Shown: piece after piece, positions 48,110 through 59,688 of the stretch
Layout of the letters: every line of letters starts with the position of its first letter
Position numbering within the stretch: position 1 is the first letter of the stretch
Source: Verticillium longisporum
Lineage: Eukaryota; Ascomycota; Sordariomycetes; Glomerellales; Plectosphaerellaceae
NCBI GenBank assembly: GCA_019188255.1
Contig: JAETXT010000009.1
Span: forward strand, 2,976,001 to 3,040,000
Length of the DNA stretch: 64,000 nt
Direction: 5' to 3'
The notes under the pieces: generated by a model
What the model saw: only the letters and a program-made list of their open reading frames with translations
What the model was told of the DNA's origin: nothing
Database searches by the model: none
Translations under genes and position numbers: made by a program

Positions 48110-49329
48110 ATTTTGCGGCGATATGTTTTGGTGGATGGGATGTAGGCGAACGAGTCACGATTACTCGACCCCGGGCACATAGCCAAGAGGTCAAAAATAC
48201 ACACAGGATGCCCAACAGCGGCATCCGAATCACGCGCCTTTCTTCGAAGCACCACGGCCGACGGCATGGCGCCATATATCAACCGGGACATGAAACGCCA
48301 ATCGCCGCTACACCAGCAGGCTTAACCCCGGCTTTCTTTCTTCCCAAGTCGTCTTTTCTCTGTAAGACTACAACAGCGGCGGTGCATTTTTTCCTTCTAG
48401 AAAGAGAAAACGCAAATACCCTCAGCAATGCAGCGAAACGCAAACGGACTGCTTTTTCTTTTTCCAAAGACGGTGCAAGCAGCATAGGGTAGGTGGTGGA
48501 TCAGGCAGGGCGACGGGCATCAAGGGGAACTGACAGAGTATCCCTTTCTGGCGTCTTTGGATGATTCGGTTTCTAAATCTTGTCAGAGTAGCTCCGATAC
48601 ATAATTGGCCTGACTTTTTCTTTCTCTGTTCAATTCACGACCTCAGTCCCACCGCACCTGTGTAAAGTGAGTCAACGAAGTGGACGAGTTCCTTCTTGGA
48701 AGAAGTCCGCGTATAGAAGGACTCCAGCAGGTTTGCGTCAGCCTTGCGGTCCACACGAGGTGCGGTTGTACCTAGAGGAAGCCTCATAGGAGCCTCATCG
48801 GAGTTGCATCGACATCGGGACATTTCGAAGGGGGCCGATATGGGAGGTGGCAAATGGTAGCATGCTCGTCGCCTTGTCCTCTGGGCTCACGTCGTGTAGG
48901 CAGAGCGTCATTATCGGCAGGAGACGCCAAATGCAGTCTCGAAACTTCGAATGGAGACGACCGGTGTCGACAAGCGCGTTCTGCTTGATTGCATCGTTCG
49001 TGGATGGCCCTCCTTTTGGTGCTGGGCTAGGGGAAGTCAAGACGGTTGCCTGGAGCTCTGCCGGAGGTCTGATACGACTTCCAATAAGGTCTTTCTGTGA
49101 GTTTGTCTGTGGGCATGGGCATGAGGTAGCTGGTAGGCTGCTGTGTAGGTGATGGTCGATGGCGGGTAGACGTGCCTATCAACGATCCACGACGCTGAGT
49201 ACCTACCTACCTTAAAGTACCTATCTTACCTACCGTAGGAAGTATCTTAAGTAAGGTATCTAGTTAGGTAGGTAGTAGATACCTCGGTAGGGGAATCGAG
49301 CCTCAACGACAGCGCCCTGGCATGGCCAG
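48110..49329. other. Intergenic with AGGTA cluster
   Basis: No gene seen. A dense TACCTACC/AGGTAGGTA cluster lies at 49199-49290, immediately before the pseudogene. Confidence 0.5.
49199..49290. repeat. TACCTACC/AGGTAGGTA cluster
   Basis: About 90 bases of TACCTACC, AAGTACCT, AAGTAAGG and GGTAGGTAG elements in both orientations. It is the longest of several such clusters in the window. Confidence 0.85.
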
Positions 49330-52026
49330 GTGACGAGGTATACACGTGTGCCTCCCGGAGGAGCATCATACTCTGAGGTGCATCTTCAGGCGCCAATCAC
49401 GACCAGGGCGTCCCCTATGTTGCCGTTTCCTGATGAGCTGAAAATGGTTGCACTACCCCTCGCAAGGCAACTTCGGCAGCTTATGCAGCCTTACGCTGCA
49501 GAGCTTGCCTCGTGAGCCAGCACCGAGTATAATGACACCGAACCTCGCCCGTCACCACGGACAAACCTACAGCGCACGAAAGCCTCGAGAGAAAACATCA
49601 ACCATGTCGTCAAGTCAGACGTCGTCCCAGCTGGCAACAGCTTCGCACAACAGGGCTCCATGGACTGGGTCGGGCTGTCGAGCCGCTCCGTTCACTTCAC
49701 CATGGACGTGCTGAGCCGCTTCATGGCCGCGGGTGTCCAGCCTTTCACCATCGTCGTCGGCCAAGAGGTCGCCCGACACCTCCGCCTCGCCGAGTCCGGC
49801 CAACGCAACGTCCAAGACGCCCTCGACCATCTCGCAAGCTACCAGTCAATCGGCAGCGTCTTGTGGTTCGGCTTCGGCCTCCGTGGCCTGGCACGCACCC
49901 TGGGCGCCACGGCAGAGGGGAGGAGCCTCCTGGCCCTGTGTGCGGCATTGGGAGAAAGCTTCCATGAAGACTATGCTGCCTCGGTGCCGCATCATCTTGT
50001 GCTCGCTTAAACCAACCACCCTCGGGCCTTGTGCCCTCGCTCCATGAGTGGCAACAGCTCGTCAAGGCCTGCAATGGCATTCGGTCGCGGTCCAAATTTC
50101 CCATTCTCGTCGATGCCTTTGTCAGGCTCGCTCCTCGCCGAAGGAGGCTCCAGGAGGCTCTGGAGTCGCGCCGCAGCGGCTTCTTTCTCGAAACGGAGCG
50201 CCAGTCGCCCAAAGACATGGCCGGGGCCCTCTTGGCTCTTGGGATGCTCAGGCGCGGCCAGTACGAGTTCGTCACCGTTGAAGGAGGTCTCGGGTCGGGC
50301 TGGCTCGCGGCCATGGCTGAGTGGATGTACGACCTGGGCGTCGGCATATCAGACGCCCAGGGAAACGCCATCTACAGGTCGCCGGGCCCGGGAGGAGATG
50401 TGCGCCCGCACCTGTTGCTCCGCCTGAGCAAGCAGACTGCCGATGTTGCGCATGTCGGTGCGTCTCCCTCGCAGGACCTCACGCTGGCTAGCAAGACCTA
50501 TCACTTGAGGAAAAAGCTGGGCATCGCGAAGCTGCTGTGCGTTAAAGGGACGCCGTTCAGTGGCGGACGTCTCTCGTGGCACGAGTGCCTCGGGGAAGCC
50601 TATGGCCTCGAGTTCGCAGAGCTCATGGGAGCGTCTGATCTTGTCGGCTGCGCCTTTGGCTGCGCAGCTCGCATATTTTCTGGCATCATGGCGTTTGAGC
50701 AGCCGGGGATGGACATTTACCACGCCGTGCAGACGCGGAACTATTTCGAAGAATCTGGAGGCCGAAGGTTCATCCGCTTCTCCGTCCGGCGGTTTCCTGA
50801 GCTGGCGCCCCTGACACGCCGCAGCTATGAGCAACTGGCCCTGTCTTTCCAGGCTGCTCAGGTCTTGTACATACAGAGCCTGTTCGGCATCAGGAAGCTC
50901 TGTGCATGCCACATTTGCTCCGGCAGTGGGTCGCGGCCCAGCTTGGACAGCCTGTGTCTGCTTGCCGTCTTCGAGTCAGTCGTCATTGTGTGCCAGATGC
51001 TGTCGGGAATGGAGGTAGCCGACGGCATGGGTCTGAGGAGGGATGGCCTAGAATGGGTGTATCACAACGCCCACAACGCGCTCGTCGACAGTCCGAAGAG
51101 GGTCGGCTCGCCGGGACAGGCCCTCCTCCGGCAGACAGAAACGGCACGCATCATCACCTGCTCCACGCAAGGGCAGCTCGCCGAGAGCGCCATGATGCTC
51201 TTTGGTGGCCGCAAAGCGGGCAGCAGCAGCAACGTGAGCGCCCTGTCTTCGGGAGGCGTGTGCGTCTTTTACTCGATTCTCCGGAGACTTCACTTTGGAT
51301 CGCGAGGCCCTCGGACGTGTGCACGTGGTTGGAGGCCACATCGACTTGGAGGGCACGTTGTATGACCGCATCCAGGATGCCACGGACTCTCCCGTGATTC
51401 CCCAACACCATCACGGCTGGCCGTTCTGGGCGGTTACCCTCGCCGTCACGCAGCGGATCGGGTCCTTGCAAGTCGACTTTGCGCTGGCCGACCAGGCCAG
51501 CCTCACCCACGGCACGCCGCTCATCGGGCCCGCGTACCTGGTGGACACTGCGCTGCGGGCGAGGGGCGCCGTGCACTGCTACCGCTCAGTGAGCCGGTGC
51601 CACGATCCGTCCTTTACGACGTGCGCCCGTCCAAGTCGCCTCGGTTTCATGCTCTTCTCCAACGCCACGGACGTCGTCATCACCAAGACCAATGACCCTA
51701 AAGATACTACGACCCGGGGCGGCGGCGAAGGCGGCGGCCCTGTAGACCTGCAGGCTCCCCTCCCGCTCTTGAGCGACGACGGCGGCACGCAGACGATGCA
51801 GGCTTTCATGCTGGCGCCGTCGGTGCGGTCAGATGTCGCCAGGGCCGCCACGCTCGTGGCTGCGCGCAGCAAAAACTGCTTGACGGTGCTCTGTGATTAC
51901 CAGTGTCTCGCGTGTTGCTCTAGCGCTGCCATGTCGAGGGCGAACGACAGGGACTGGTTCGCCATCCTGCCTTGTGACGATGGGTCTACGGCGGGCGTAG
52001 CAGACGCTCCTTTGAAGGTTGTCTGA
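49330..52026 (+). pseudogene. Decayed fungal accessory protein gene, unknown function
   Basis: A coding region of about 890 codons continues through lesions. The first frame runs from 49330, has TGA at 49513-49515 (after YAAELAS), then stays open in the same frame through GSMDWVGLSSRSVHFTMDVL to about 50005. Two plus-one shifts follow near 50002 (to SLKPTTLGP) and near 50030 (to PSLHEWQQLVKACNGI). The long frame then runs to about 51290 and a third plus-one shift leads into DREALGRVHVVGGHIDLEGT, ending at 52026 after SRANDRDWFAILPC. I recognise the sequence style as a large hypothetical family of Pezizomycotina with no known function or domain. The segments GDFTLDRE and WPFWAVTLAVTQRIGS suggest one ancestral protein. 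Loss-of-frame lesions here are insertions and a nonsense codon, unlike the single-base losses in the other genes. Confidence 0.7.
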
Positions 52027-52271
52027 ACAGACATGTGTTGTAGTGGTATTCACGAGCGGGAGATGTGGTTGACGAATGTCATGGTTGCAATGTGCACCCC
52101 ATCGCCATCCCCTCGTTGCAGCGTCTGGCTTTCGGACGAGCTCTGATAAAACAAGAACATACCTAAAATCTATCCTTGAGGGGGGAGGGATCCTTCACAC
52201 ATCTCCTGTTGTTTGTCCCCACCGCCGAGCCGCATCAATAGCGGCGAGGAACTTTGGGGCAAAATCGCAAA

Positions 52272-52390
52272 ACATACAACACCAGGTATTCGCTGGTGGT
52301 CACCCACCCAACTACTGATCCGGCCCTTATTGGCTTATTTGGGGGAGAGCGGACGGGATCCCAAGTTTTCCAATAGGTATGGTCGTATGT
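52272..52390 (-). rRNA. 5S rRNA, diverged copy 1
   Basis: A 119 nt minus-strand sequence begins ACATACGACCATACC and ends GGTGTTGTATGTT. It has the internal control region GGGATCCCGTCCGCTCTCCC and GTTGGGTGGGTGACCACC, matching ascomycete 5S rRNA. T-rich terminator sequence follows. Several positions (TATTGG, ACTTGGG, AATAAGGG, GGATCAG) look like C-to-T or G-to-A changes from the fungal consensus, so it may be a pseudogene. Confidence 0.88.
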
Positions 52391-52784
52391 GGTGGAAGTG
52401 CGTGTGAGTGTTGACTATGATCGCAAGACTGGAAGGATGCACACAGCTTCTGAAGCCTCTTTCACGTAACGTAGTCTTTACGGCTCTTGCTTTCCTACAA
52501 TGCTTACCTTTGAGGGAAAATAGGAGGGTAGCTGGTATATTCAATGGACGATACTATTTGGATTGCCATGTAATTCTATACAGTTGCGATCAAGTGCCAT
52601 GAGAAAAGGCCCAGATGAGCTCTCAGACCCACACATACACATTGTGAGCATCCGTTAAACCTCGAGTTCATGTGTGAGAAATGTTAGCATCTGAGTACAG
52701 TACGAAACGAGCACATCTTTCGTTGCTCATCCCCACAGCGCAGAGCCCCTTCCACAGAAACGATTAGTCTCGCGACAAAACAAA
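52391..52784. other. Spacer between the two 5S copies
   Basis: About 400 bases without recognisable coding sequence or repeat of the 5S unit flanks. The copies are therefore dispersed-type neighbours rather than a clean tandem array. Confidence 0.5.
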
Positions 52785-52903
52785 CCATACAACACCAGGG
52801 ATTCGCCGGTGGTCACCCACCCGACTACTGGTCTGGCCCTCACTGATTTATCGATGGGAGAGCGGACGGGATCCCGAGTTTTCCAGTAGGTATGGTCGTA
52901 TGT
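52785..52903 (-). rRNA. 5S rRNA, copy 2
   Basis: A 119 nt copy in the same orientation, with ACATACGACCATACC at the 5' end and GGTGTTGTATGGT at the 3' end. By eye it differs from copy 1 at roughly 16 positions, most of them transitions. It looks closer to the consensus (CTCGGGATCCCG, GTGAGGG) and is the better candidate for a functional gene. Confidence 0.9.
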
Positions 52904-55900
52904 GCCTGGAGAGGCGTGGTCTGTGATTCATGTTGGGTGTGCGGATGTGGTGGCAATGTTGTGGTGGTCATGTTATCATGCTAGTATGGCGTCAAGCATT
53001 GCGAACGAGAGACTACCTTGCAGTCCAGGGAATTTTTATGCTCATATCGATCGACTCGATACGAAGAGGTTCGCAGGCGAGGTATATTGTAGTGATTTTC
53101 GGAAAGCAAGGCTTTGCGACCCTCATACCCGAAAGGATGTCATCTTGCTCCGGCTCTTCCTTTCGAGCATGTTCCCCCAGTGGCCGCTTACAATTCGACA
53201 GGAAATGTCGACTGGGTTAAGAGACCCGTATGCTGAAATGAATGCATAGTGTGTCTGTTTTCCATGCTGAACTCGACCATGACCATGATTGGCACGGCGA
53301 TGAGCGTCCAATGAATGCATCGTCTCAATGGCCTGCAACCACCGATGTCTCAACGATGAGGAGCTGCCGGCTATAACATGTAATGTAGAGCTGGCTTTAG
53401 TCTCCAGATTGGAGACGGTGTTGGTGTAAAGGCGACGATTTACACATGCTGGATGCTCACGACTCGAACCGGTAATGATCATGGATTCGAAGGGGCAACT
53501 CAAACGACCATGTACCACTCGCTTTTCGTGAATATGCACGACTGTTGGTCCTCGTCCTTGCTGTCTTACTCTCAAGCACGTTGAACTTTTGTGTGAGATC
53601 AACCGACATCCGACATGTCAGACGTCTCAGCCCTACGAGTTGGCTACGGACAGACGACCCGATGGACACGGAAGGGCCGTGATTGATCTCTGCCACAGAA
53701 AGCACATTGGCCGCCGTCAAGTAAACTTGTCAGCTTGACACCTCAAACGAAAATAAAAACAAGTTCCCAGACCAAAGATTCAGGAAGAGAAAAAAAATGA
53801 AAGGTGGTGCCTTGCATCAGGATGAACACCATGCACGAACTCGCTTCACGGATCCATGAAGTCAAGTATTTGTTGACAAAACATCCATTTCCGGCCGATA
53901 AAACCCGCAGCAGCCGGGCCCCAGCATCAGCGTGACGCGACCTTGACCAACACTGGTGCGCCAAGACGGACTGCGGTCGGCACCGGCTGGTCTGAGGCCG
54001 CAAACGGACGCACCAAGAGGAGGCACGGCGATTTCGCCTGGCTTTCCTTTGTTGGCACCCGGCGCTGGACCCGATCCCTCCCTCTGCTCCCTTGCTAGGG
54101 GTCACGACGGCGGGGAGGGGGCAACGACCTGCGGTCCGCGAAAATGTGCTGGTGAAACAGGCGGCCGCCCCTCATGTCTCACGCGGGGCGGCGGCCGGTA
54201 AGGCGAACGGCAAGGAAGAAGCAGCCGGGCCCTACGCCGGAAATGACGGCGAGACAGAGAACACCCTGAATCGAGTTCTGTCTCTTTTCTTTTCAGGTCC
54301 TGATACGCAGCCAGCAGCGTACTGGCGCCAAGGGAGCAAGAAGAAAAGGTGCCAGGGGCTCATTGTGGAATCGATGGTTGAGCACCCTCCTCGGGGCTTC
54401 ATTGGCTCTGAGGAAACGCGAAAGGGGGCCAGAAGCCCAAGCTTATGGAAAGGCCGGCTGCTGGCCAAGGAACGGAGGTTTTTGTGTGTGTGAGTGGACG
54501 AGGGATTTCCAAGATGTGGTCGCGCCTGGTGGCTGGAGAGGGTGGTGGTCGAAGTAGATCGGTCGATTCAAAGCTCGTATCCGCAGAACAACGTCCGGTG
54601 TGCAGAGTGCATGACGCAATGTGACGGTAGCCAGGCGACGATGGGCTGCGGGAGGGCCGACATGGTGTGGGATCAGTCAGCGTTACATGAATCTTGGGTT
54701 GATAAGGTAAGGTAGGTAGGCAGTGGTAGCGGGGTCAGCGAGAGAGGAGTCGTAGTTGGTGGTGTCAGTGGGTGAGTGGTGAGGGCTGAGGGCTGAGGGG
54801 CCAGAGTCAACAGAGCCTCTTCGATCGACTGGATGGATGATGTCTTGGGGAGAGGGGAAGTCTCCCGAGGCGACCTACATAGTATGTGGTCCTCCCAACC
54901 CAACGAGGCCTCGTGTAGATCGAGGCGGACTGGGATGAGGCCGGGGCGGCGGATGGTGGGTCTCGGCAGAGGAGCTAAGCGATCACGACGAGAGCGACAG
55001 GGGCCGTGAGTCGACGCTGGTGGTGGTGCTTTAGTCTTTGATCGAGTTGCAATTGACAAGACCCGGTAGACTAAGGCCACGAAGCATCACAATGCATCCC
55101 CCTCCAGCCCATCCATGAGCATGTCCTAAAGTCCTAAAGCGGCGATGGATACTGGCCAGCGTGTGGAGTGGCTGGTGCAAAGTAAAGCGGGTAGGAGGGC
55201 GCTAAAATCTGTGGCTAGCTTAGCGTGTCAAGTCCCAAGCGGGCAGCAGCAGGCCGTGGCCCACTCGCCCAACGCGTGCCGCCAACCCCCCAACAATCGC
55301 TGTCGTCTTTCTGGTTGTCAACATGCCGCCATCAACACCCAACGACAATCTCTCCATCCATCACTCCATCCATCCTCCCACGCTCCAACCAACCCCCGCC
55401 CCCTTGGCCTCGCATCCCGACCCCGCGATCCGGATTTCAAGCTACCTTACCACGCCATGACGTCGTACATGTACACCGAAACGATGCCCCCCAAATTCTC
55501 CTTCGTAAAGGACGACCTCAACCATGGCCCGACCACCAAATCACCTCTAAGGACAAGCTTGTTTTCAGAGTTTGTGCTATCTGGTCCAGGACCGCCATCG
55601 CCCTGAGTGGGCCGTGGGAAAACACTACCCCTTGCTGCCCGCATGACGCTGTGCTACCCGGGCGACTGCACCTCACCAGCGCTGGCACTGGCGCCATCGT
55701 CAACACGAGCTTTTCTTCACCTGCTCCCCATCCCCCCCTGCCCTGAGCTGCAAGTTCATGCTGAGCTGCAAGCTCGTGCTCTCCGTCATCCAACATCAAC
55801 CCCGGCCAGCGATCAGCGACGGCAGAGAACATGGGGGAGAAGCCAGCTGACCATGCGGCCGAACCTCTCCGCCTGCTCGCCGGTCCACAACCAAGCAGAA

Positions 55901-56080
55901 CTCAGGTTCGAGCCCTGGCGCCTCCCGCAGTGGTCTTCCAGCCATCCAATACCCACTTGCATGATAAAAGCATGGCAGTCGAACCGCCCGGCTCACGCGT
56001 CCCCACGGGAACATGAGAGGGAGAGGGGATGTGGTCAGCCAGGTTTGCACCATCCCAGCCAGAACAAGCGTGCTGCTGTC

Positions 56081-56140
56081 CCTCGCTGTCCCTCGCTGTC
56101 CCTCGCTGTCCCTCGCTGTCCCTCGCTGTCCCTCGCTGTC
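56081..56140. repeat. 10-mer minisatellite (CCTCGCTGTC)
   Basis: Six perfect consecutive copies of CCTCGCTGTC with degenerate copies at both edges. Confidence 0.95.
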
Positions 56141-56411
56141 CCCTGCTGTCCCTGAAATTTTGCCTTGCTTTTCTGACCGAAGCAGGGGGTTTCTGGGTTT
56201 CTAGGGCTGCCACGCCCAGGGGAAAAAAAAGAGCCCCCTTGTCGCTGGGCTGGCTTGACATGCATGTCTCGGTTTTTGCCAACACGGCGTAGGCACAGGC
56301 AACCCGACGGACGTGTTTATTGTTTTTCCACCCTTGACAGCAGTTCATCGTGATGGGAAAACTGCTTTTCTGTAAACCAAAGAGAAGAGTGGACTATGCA
56401 CCGACGATTCC

Positions 56412-56570
56412 GACCTCGACCTCGATTTCGACCTCGACCTCGATTTCGACCTCGACCTCGATTTCGACCTCGACCTCGATTTCGACCTCGACCTCGATTT
56501 CGACCTCGACCTCGATTTCGACCTCGACCTCGATTTCGACCTCGACCTCGATTTCGACCTCGACCTCGAT
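56412..56570. repeat. 18-mer minisatellite (GACCTCGACCTCGATTTC)
   Basis: About 8.8 near-perfect copies of an 18-nt unit. Because 18 is a multiple of three and the unit lacks stop triplets, frames on both strands stay open, giving artefactual repetitive open frames such as (ST)n and (EV)n. Confidence 0.95.
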
Positions 56571-58350
56571 CCCGCCCCGCTCGTGTGCTAGAAAAGGCGG
56601 TCCGTTGGCATACAAGTACATGGTCCTTGCTCTAGTCGACAAAGTCGATCCTGAAGATCGCGACTAGCAGGGCAACCCCTGGAAGACAACTCATAGTGGC
56701 CCGACTCGGATCTACGGCCACAAGTTGAGCTGGCACTGACTCTGGCACTGACAACATCCAGTGCGTCAGCATGGCGTGCGGTTCAACACAACATTGTGCC
56801 TTCCTTGCCCTCTCTCACCCAGCGCCATCCGCTCAACGTCGTACAGCCTGAGATGCATCCTCGAATCTTGTGGAAGCCGGCTGTACGCCCCGGGTGCCAC
56901 CGAAGGGGCAGTCGTCGAGGGAGCAACGCCGCAACAGTCCTCGCAAGTCGATTGGCCTGGCGACGCAACCCAAAAGCAACCTTTTTCTCACCCCAAAGAA
57001 AGCTCTAGTACCTAGTACAGCGCCAAGGACTCAGACACGAGGTCTACCCTCCTTTGCTGTACGCCGTAGCGGCCCTCGCTGCCCCTTCTCAGAAAGAGAG
57101 GCGTTTCTTCTGTCGACTTCGCTTTTCCGCAGCATGAGCAGCATTGACTTTCCGGCTACTCAGGGACCGGCCGCACTAGCTGCCCCCTGCGACCACTTTG
57201 TCCCGAAGCCCATGATGATGTCCTGACGGAGAGCCCTTGACTAGGACGGCGGTTTCCTCCACCCTACGGATCACGCCAACCCCCGCCAACCTCCGATATC
57301 GACATCAACTTTCGTTCGTCTGGCCCGTTGGTCTTGTCTTGGATGATTCCTGGGCCCCGACGCAGCCAATCATGCTGGCTATTCTCACCTCTATCGATTA
57401 TCGGAAAGACATGTATTCGTCTGTGCTCTCCCATCTACTAAACTCTTGACCGAGAGCGGTCTGGATTAGGGCATAGACATGAAGCCATGCACGCCGGCCA
57501 TGCCGTCTACGTATGCCATGCTGCCCTTGATTGGACCACTTAATCGCATGTCGTCGTGATAGGGCCTTCCAACCCCCTGTCACCTGTCGTCTGTGTTGTC
57601 TTACCAACCTTGGCCAACCTCGTCTCTTGCTCGCCCTTTGACCTGCGTTCAGCGCCACAGTGACCGTTCGCCTGCCCTTTGCCGGTTTCCTTGGGTACCT
57701 TACCCAGGGAGTCCTGACGCCTTTTCACTACACCTGGTGACCTCAGACGAAGCACGGCTGGACACGGGCTTTGTCCGGAAAAAGCACAAACCATGTCCAG
57801 GTCCGCCCCTGTTGCCCGTGGCATCCTCCCCGCAACTTAAACCCACGTCGTGTCACACCCCTTGGCAGGTGTACCATGTCTTGGTAGCCCTTGGCCTCAT
57901 CCACAGACTGTGACGACTCGGACTCGAGACCCATCCACCTAGCTGCGTCCATGGACAAGTGGTCATCGGCATCGACTAATGCATGCGCTTGTGGGGATCG
58001 GAGGCTAAACGACCAGCGCGGTCGGCAAGAGCTGGGCCATGGCACATCATCACACCTTTTCTTCGTGCGATCGGGCGTACTGTCTGTCTGTCTGATGCAA
58101 GCAGGGAGCATGGCGTTCAGCCCTCGGAAGGAGATATAAGCTTACCGGCCATCCTCCTCCTTTGCCCTGACGCCGTTCTCACCAGCCTCTCTAAAGTCTT
58201 CCTCTGCCAACCTCCTCGTCTGCCTCGCTGCTCCCAAGTAACTCCTTCGCTAAGGTTACTTAAGGACCCTCGTTCGATCGGTGCTATCCCACAGAACCCC
58301 CCCTCGTTCACAAGACAGAAACCTCACTCGCTCTCCTCCCAACGCTCAAG

Positions 58351-59688
58351 ATGAAGTTCTCCCTCGCTGTCTTGGCCCTGGCTGGTGTTGTCGCCGCCGG
58401 CGACTATCCCGCTCCTGACCTCCCGGTCTATGAGCCTCCCAAGGACCACTATCCTGCTCCTTCTGCCCCTCCCGTCTACGAGCCTCCTGCCGAGTCTCAC
58501 CCCGCCTACGAGCCTCCCAAGGAGTCGTACCCTCCCGTCGAGCCTCCCAAGGAGTCCCACCCCGTCTATGAGCCTCCCAAGGAGTCCCACCCCGTCTATG
58601 AGCCTCCCAAGGAGTCCCACCCCGTCTATGAGCCTCCCAAGGAGTCCCACCCCGTCTACGAGCCTCCCAAGGAGTCCCACCCCCCTCCTCCCCCTCACGA
58701 GTACCCTCCCCCCGAGCATGTCACGGTCACTACCGAATACGAGATCACTATCACCTCGCTCTGCCCCACGACCGAGACCATCACCGAGCACGGCACAACC
58801 TACTACAACACGTGAGTCTATCTGCCGACGGTACTGCCCAATCAATGCTTGACCACTAACACAATCCAAGGTACACGACTACTGACACGGTCGTGACCAA
58901 GGTCTACACGACCCTGTATGAGACCGTCAAGAAGCCTGATGTGACCCACGTTGAGAAGGCCACCGACTACATCACCAAGACCATTGAGAAGCCTGTCACC
59001 GAGACCAAGTACATTGACGGGCACACCACTGTCATCACGTACGTCTACACCCATCACGGGTGACACTGTTCAATTTCAGCTGACCCGAAGTAGCCACATC
59101 GAGACTCAGGTCGTCACCGAGCACGTGCCTGTCACCAAGGTCCACGAAGTTCCCGGCCCTGATGTCACCTCCATCGACAAAGAGGTCGAGTATCAGACCA
59201 AGACGATTGAGGTCCCCGTCTACCAGACCTCTGTCATTGACGGCCAGACAGTTGTCCAGACGTAAGTGACGCAAACCACATGAGTCGCACGAGTGAAATA
59301 TTAACACTTTTTCTCCATCAGTCACTACAAGACGGAAGTCATCACGACGCACGTCCCCGTCACACACATCAAGACGGTCCAGAAGCCTGATGTCACCAAG
59401 ACTGCCGAGGCGGTCATCTACACAACTATCCAGGGCGAGCAGGCCGTGACCGTCACTCACTACGAGGAGGGTGAGACGATTCACATTCAGCCCACCGAGG
59501 TTGTCTACCCTGAGCCCAGCACCTTCACCGAGATCGTCGTCCCTCCCCCTGAGACCGTTTCTGAGCCCGCCGTCACCGTCCCCGCCACTACGGCGCCCGA
59601 GACCGTCCCCACGGCCGCTGCTCAAGCCAACCAGGCTCCCGTCATCGCCATGGTGGCCGGTATCGTCGGTGCCATTGCTCTTCTTTAA
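58351..59688 (+). CDS. GPI-anchored mucin-like wall protein with duplicated exons
   Basis: Four exons, 58351-58811, 58871-59038, 59094-59261 and 59322-59688, give 387 residues. All three introns (59, 55 and 60 nt) are phase 2 after AC of a Thr codon. Residues 1-16 are a signal peptide. Exon 1 encodes a Pro-rich tandem repeat of ten residues (VYEPPKESHP, four near-perfect 30-nt copies at 58561-58680). Exons 2 and 3 are each exactly 168 nt and encode related 56-residue Thr/Val-rich modules (KVYTTLYETVKKPDVTHVE; TEHVPVTKVHEVPGPDVTSI). Exon 4 begins with a third module (TTHVPVTHIKTVQKPDVTK) and ends in a Ser/Thr/Pro stretch. A GPI signal (AAAQANQAPVIAMVAGIVGA + IALL) closes the protein. A surface or wall protein, possibly adhesive or structural; no enzymatic domain. 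Confidence 0.88.
58561..58680 (+). repeat. 30-bp coding minisatellite
   Basis: Four consecutive 30-nt copies encoding VYEPPKESHP, nearly identical (one TAT/TAC change). Degenerate copies lie on both sides. Copy number probably varies among strains. Confidence 0.95.

Larger units (their letters stand above)
52904..58350. other. 5.4 kb gene-free, repeat-bearing region
   Basis: No protein recognised on either strand. It contains a short GGTAAGGTAGGTAGG element near 54705-54720, a 10-mer array at 56081-56140, an 18-mer array at 56412-56570, and C/T-rich promoter DNA before 58351 with a TATAAG at about 58135. Confidence 0.5.

Noticed and set aside
49330..52026. Introns as explanation of the frame changes in the accessory gene
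   Set aside because: The changes fall inside continuous similarity without suitable GT-AG pairs, and a TGA is also present, so a pseudogene is more likely.
53440..53500. Possible tRNA (a B-box-like CTCGAACCGG)
   Set aside because: No acceptor, D or anticodon stems can be drawn around it.
56081..56570. CRISPR-like array
   Set aside because: The repeats are contiguous without spacers and the genome is eukaryotic, so these are minisatellites.
56350..56667. 105-codon open frame with (STSI)n repeats
   Set aside because: It is explained by the 18-mer minisatellite, with no start context, introns or flanking conservation to support a gene.
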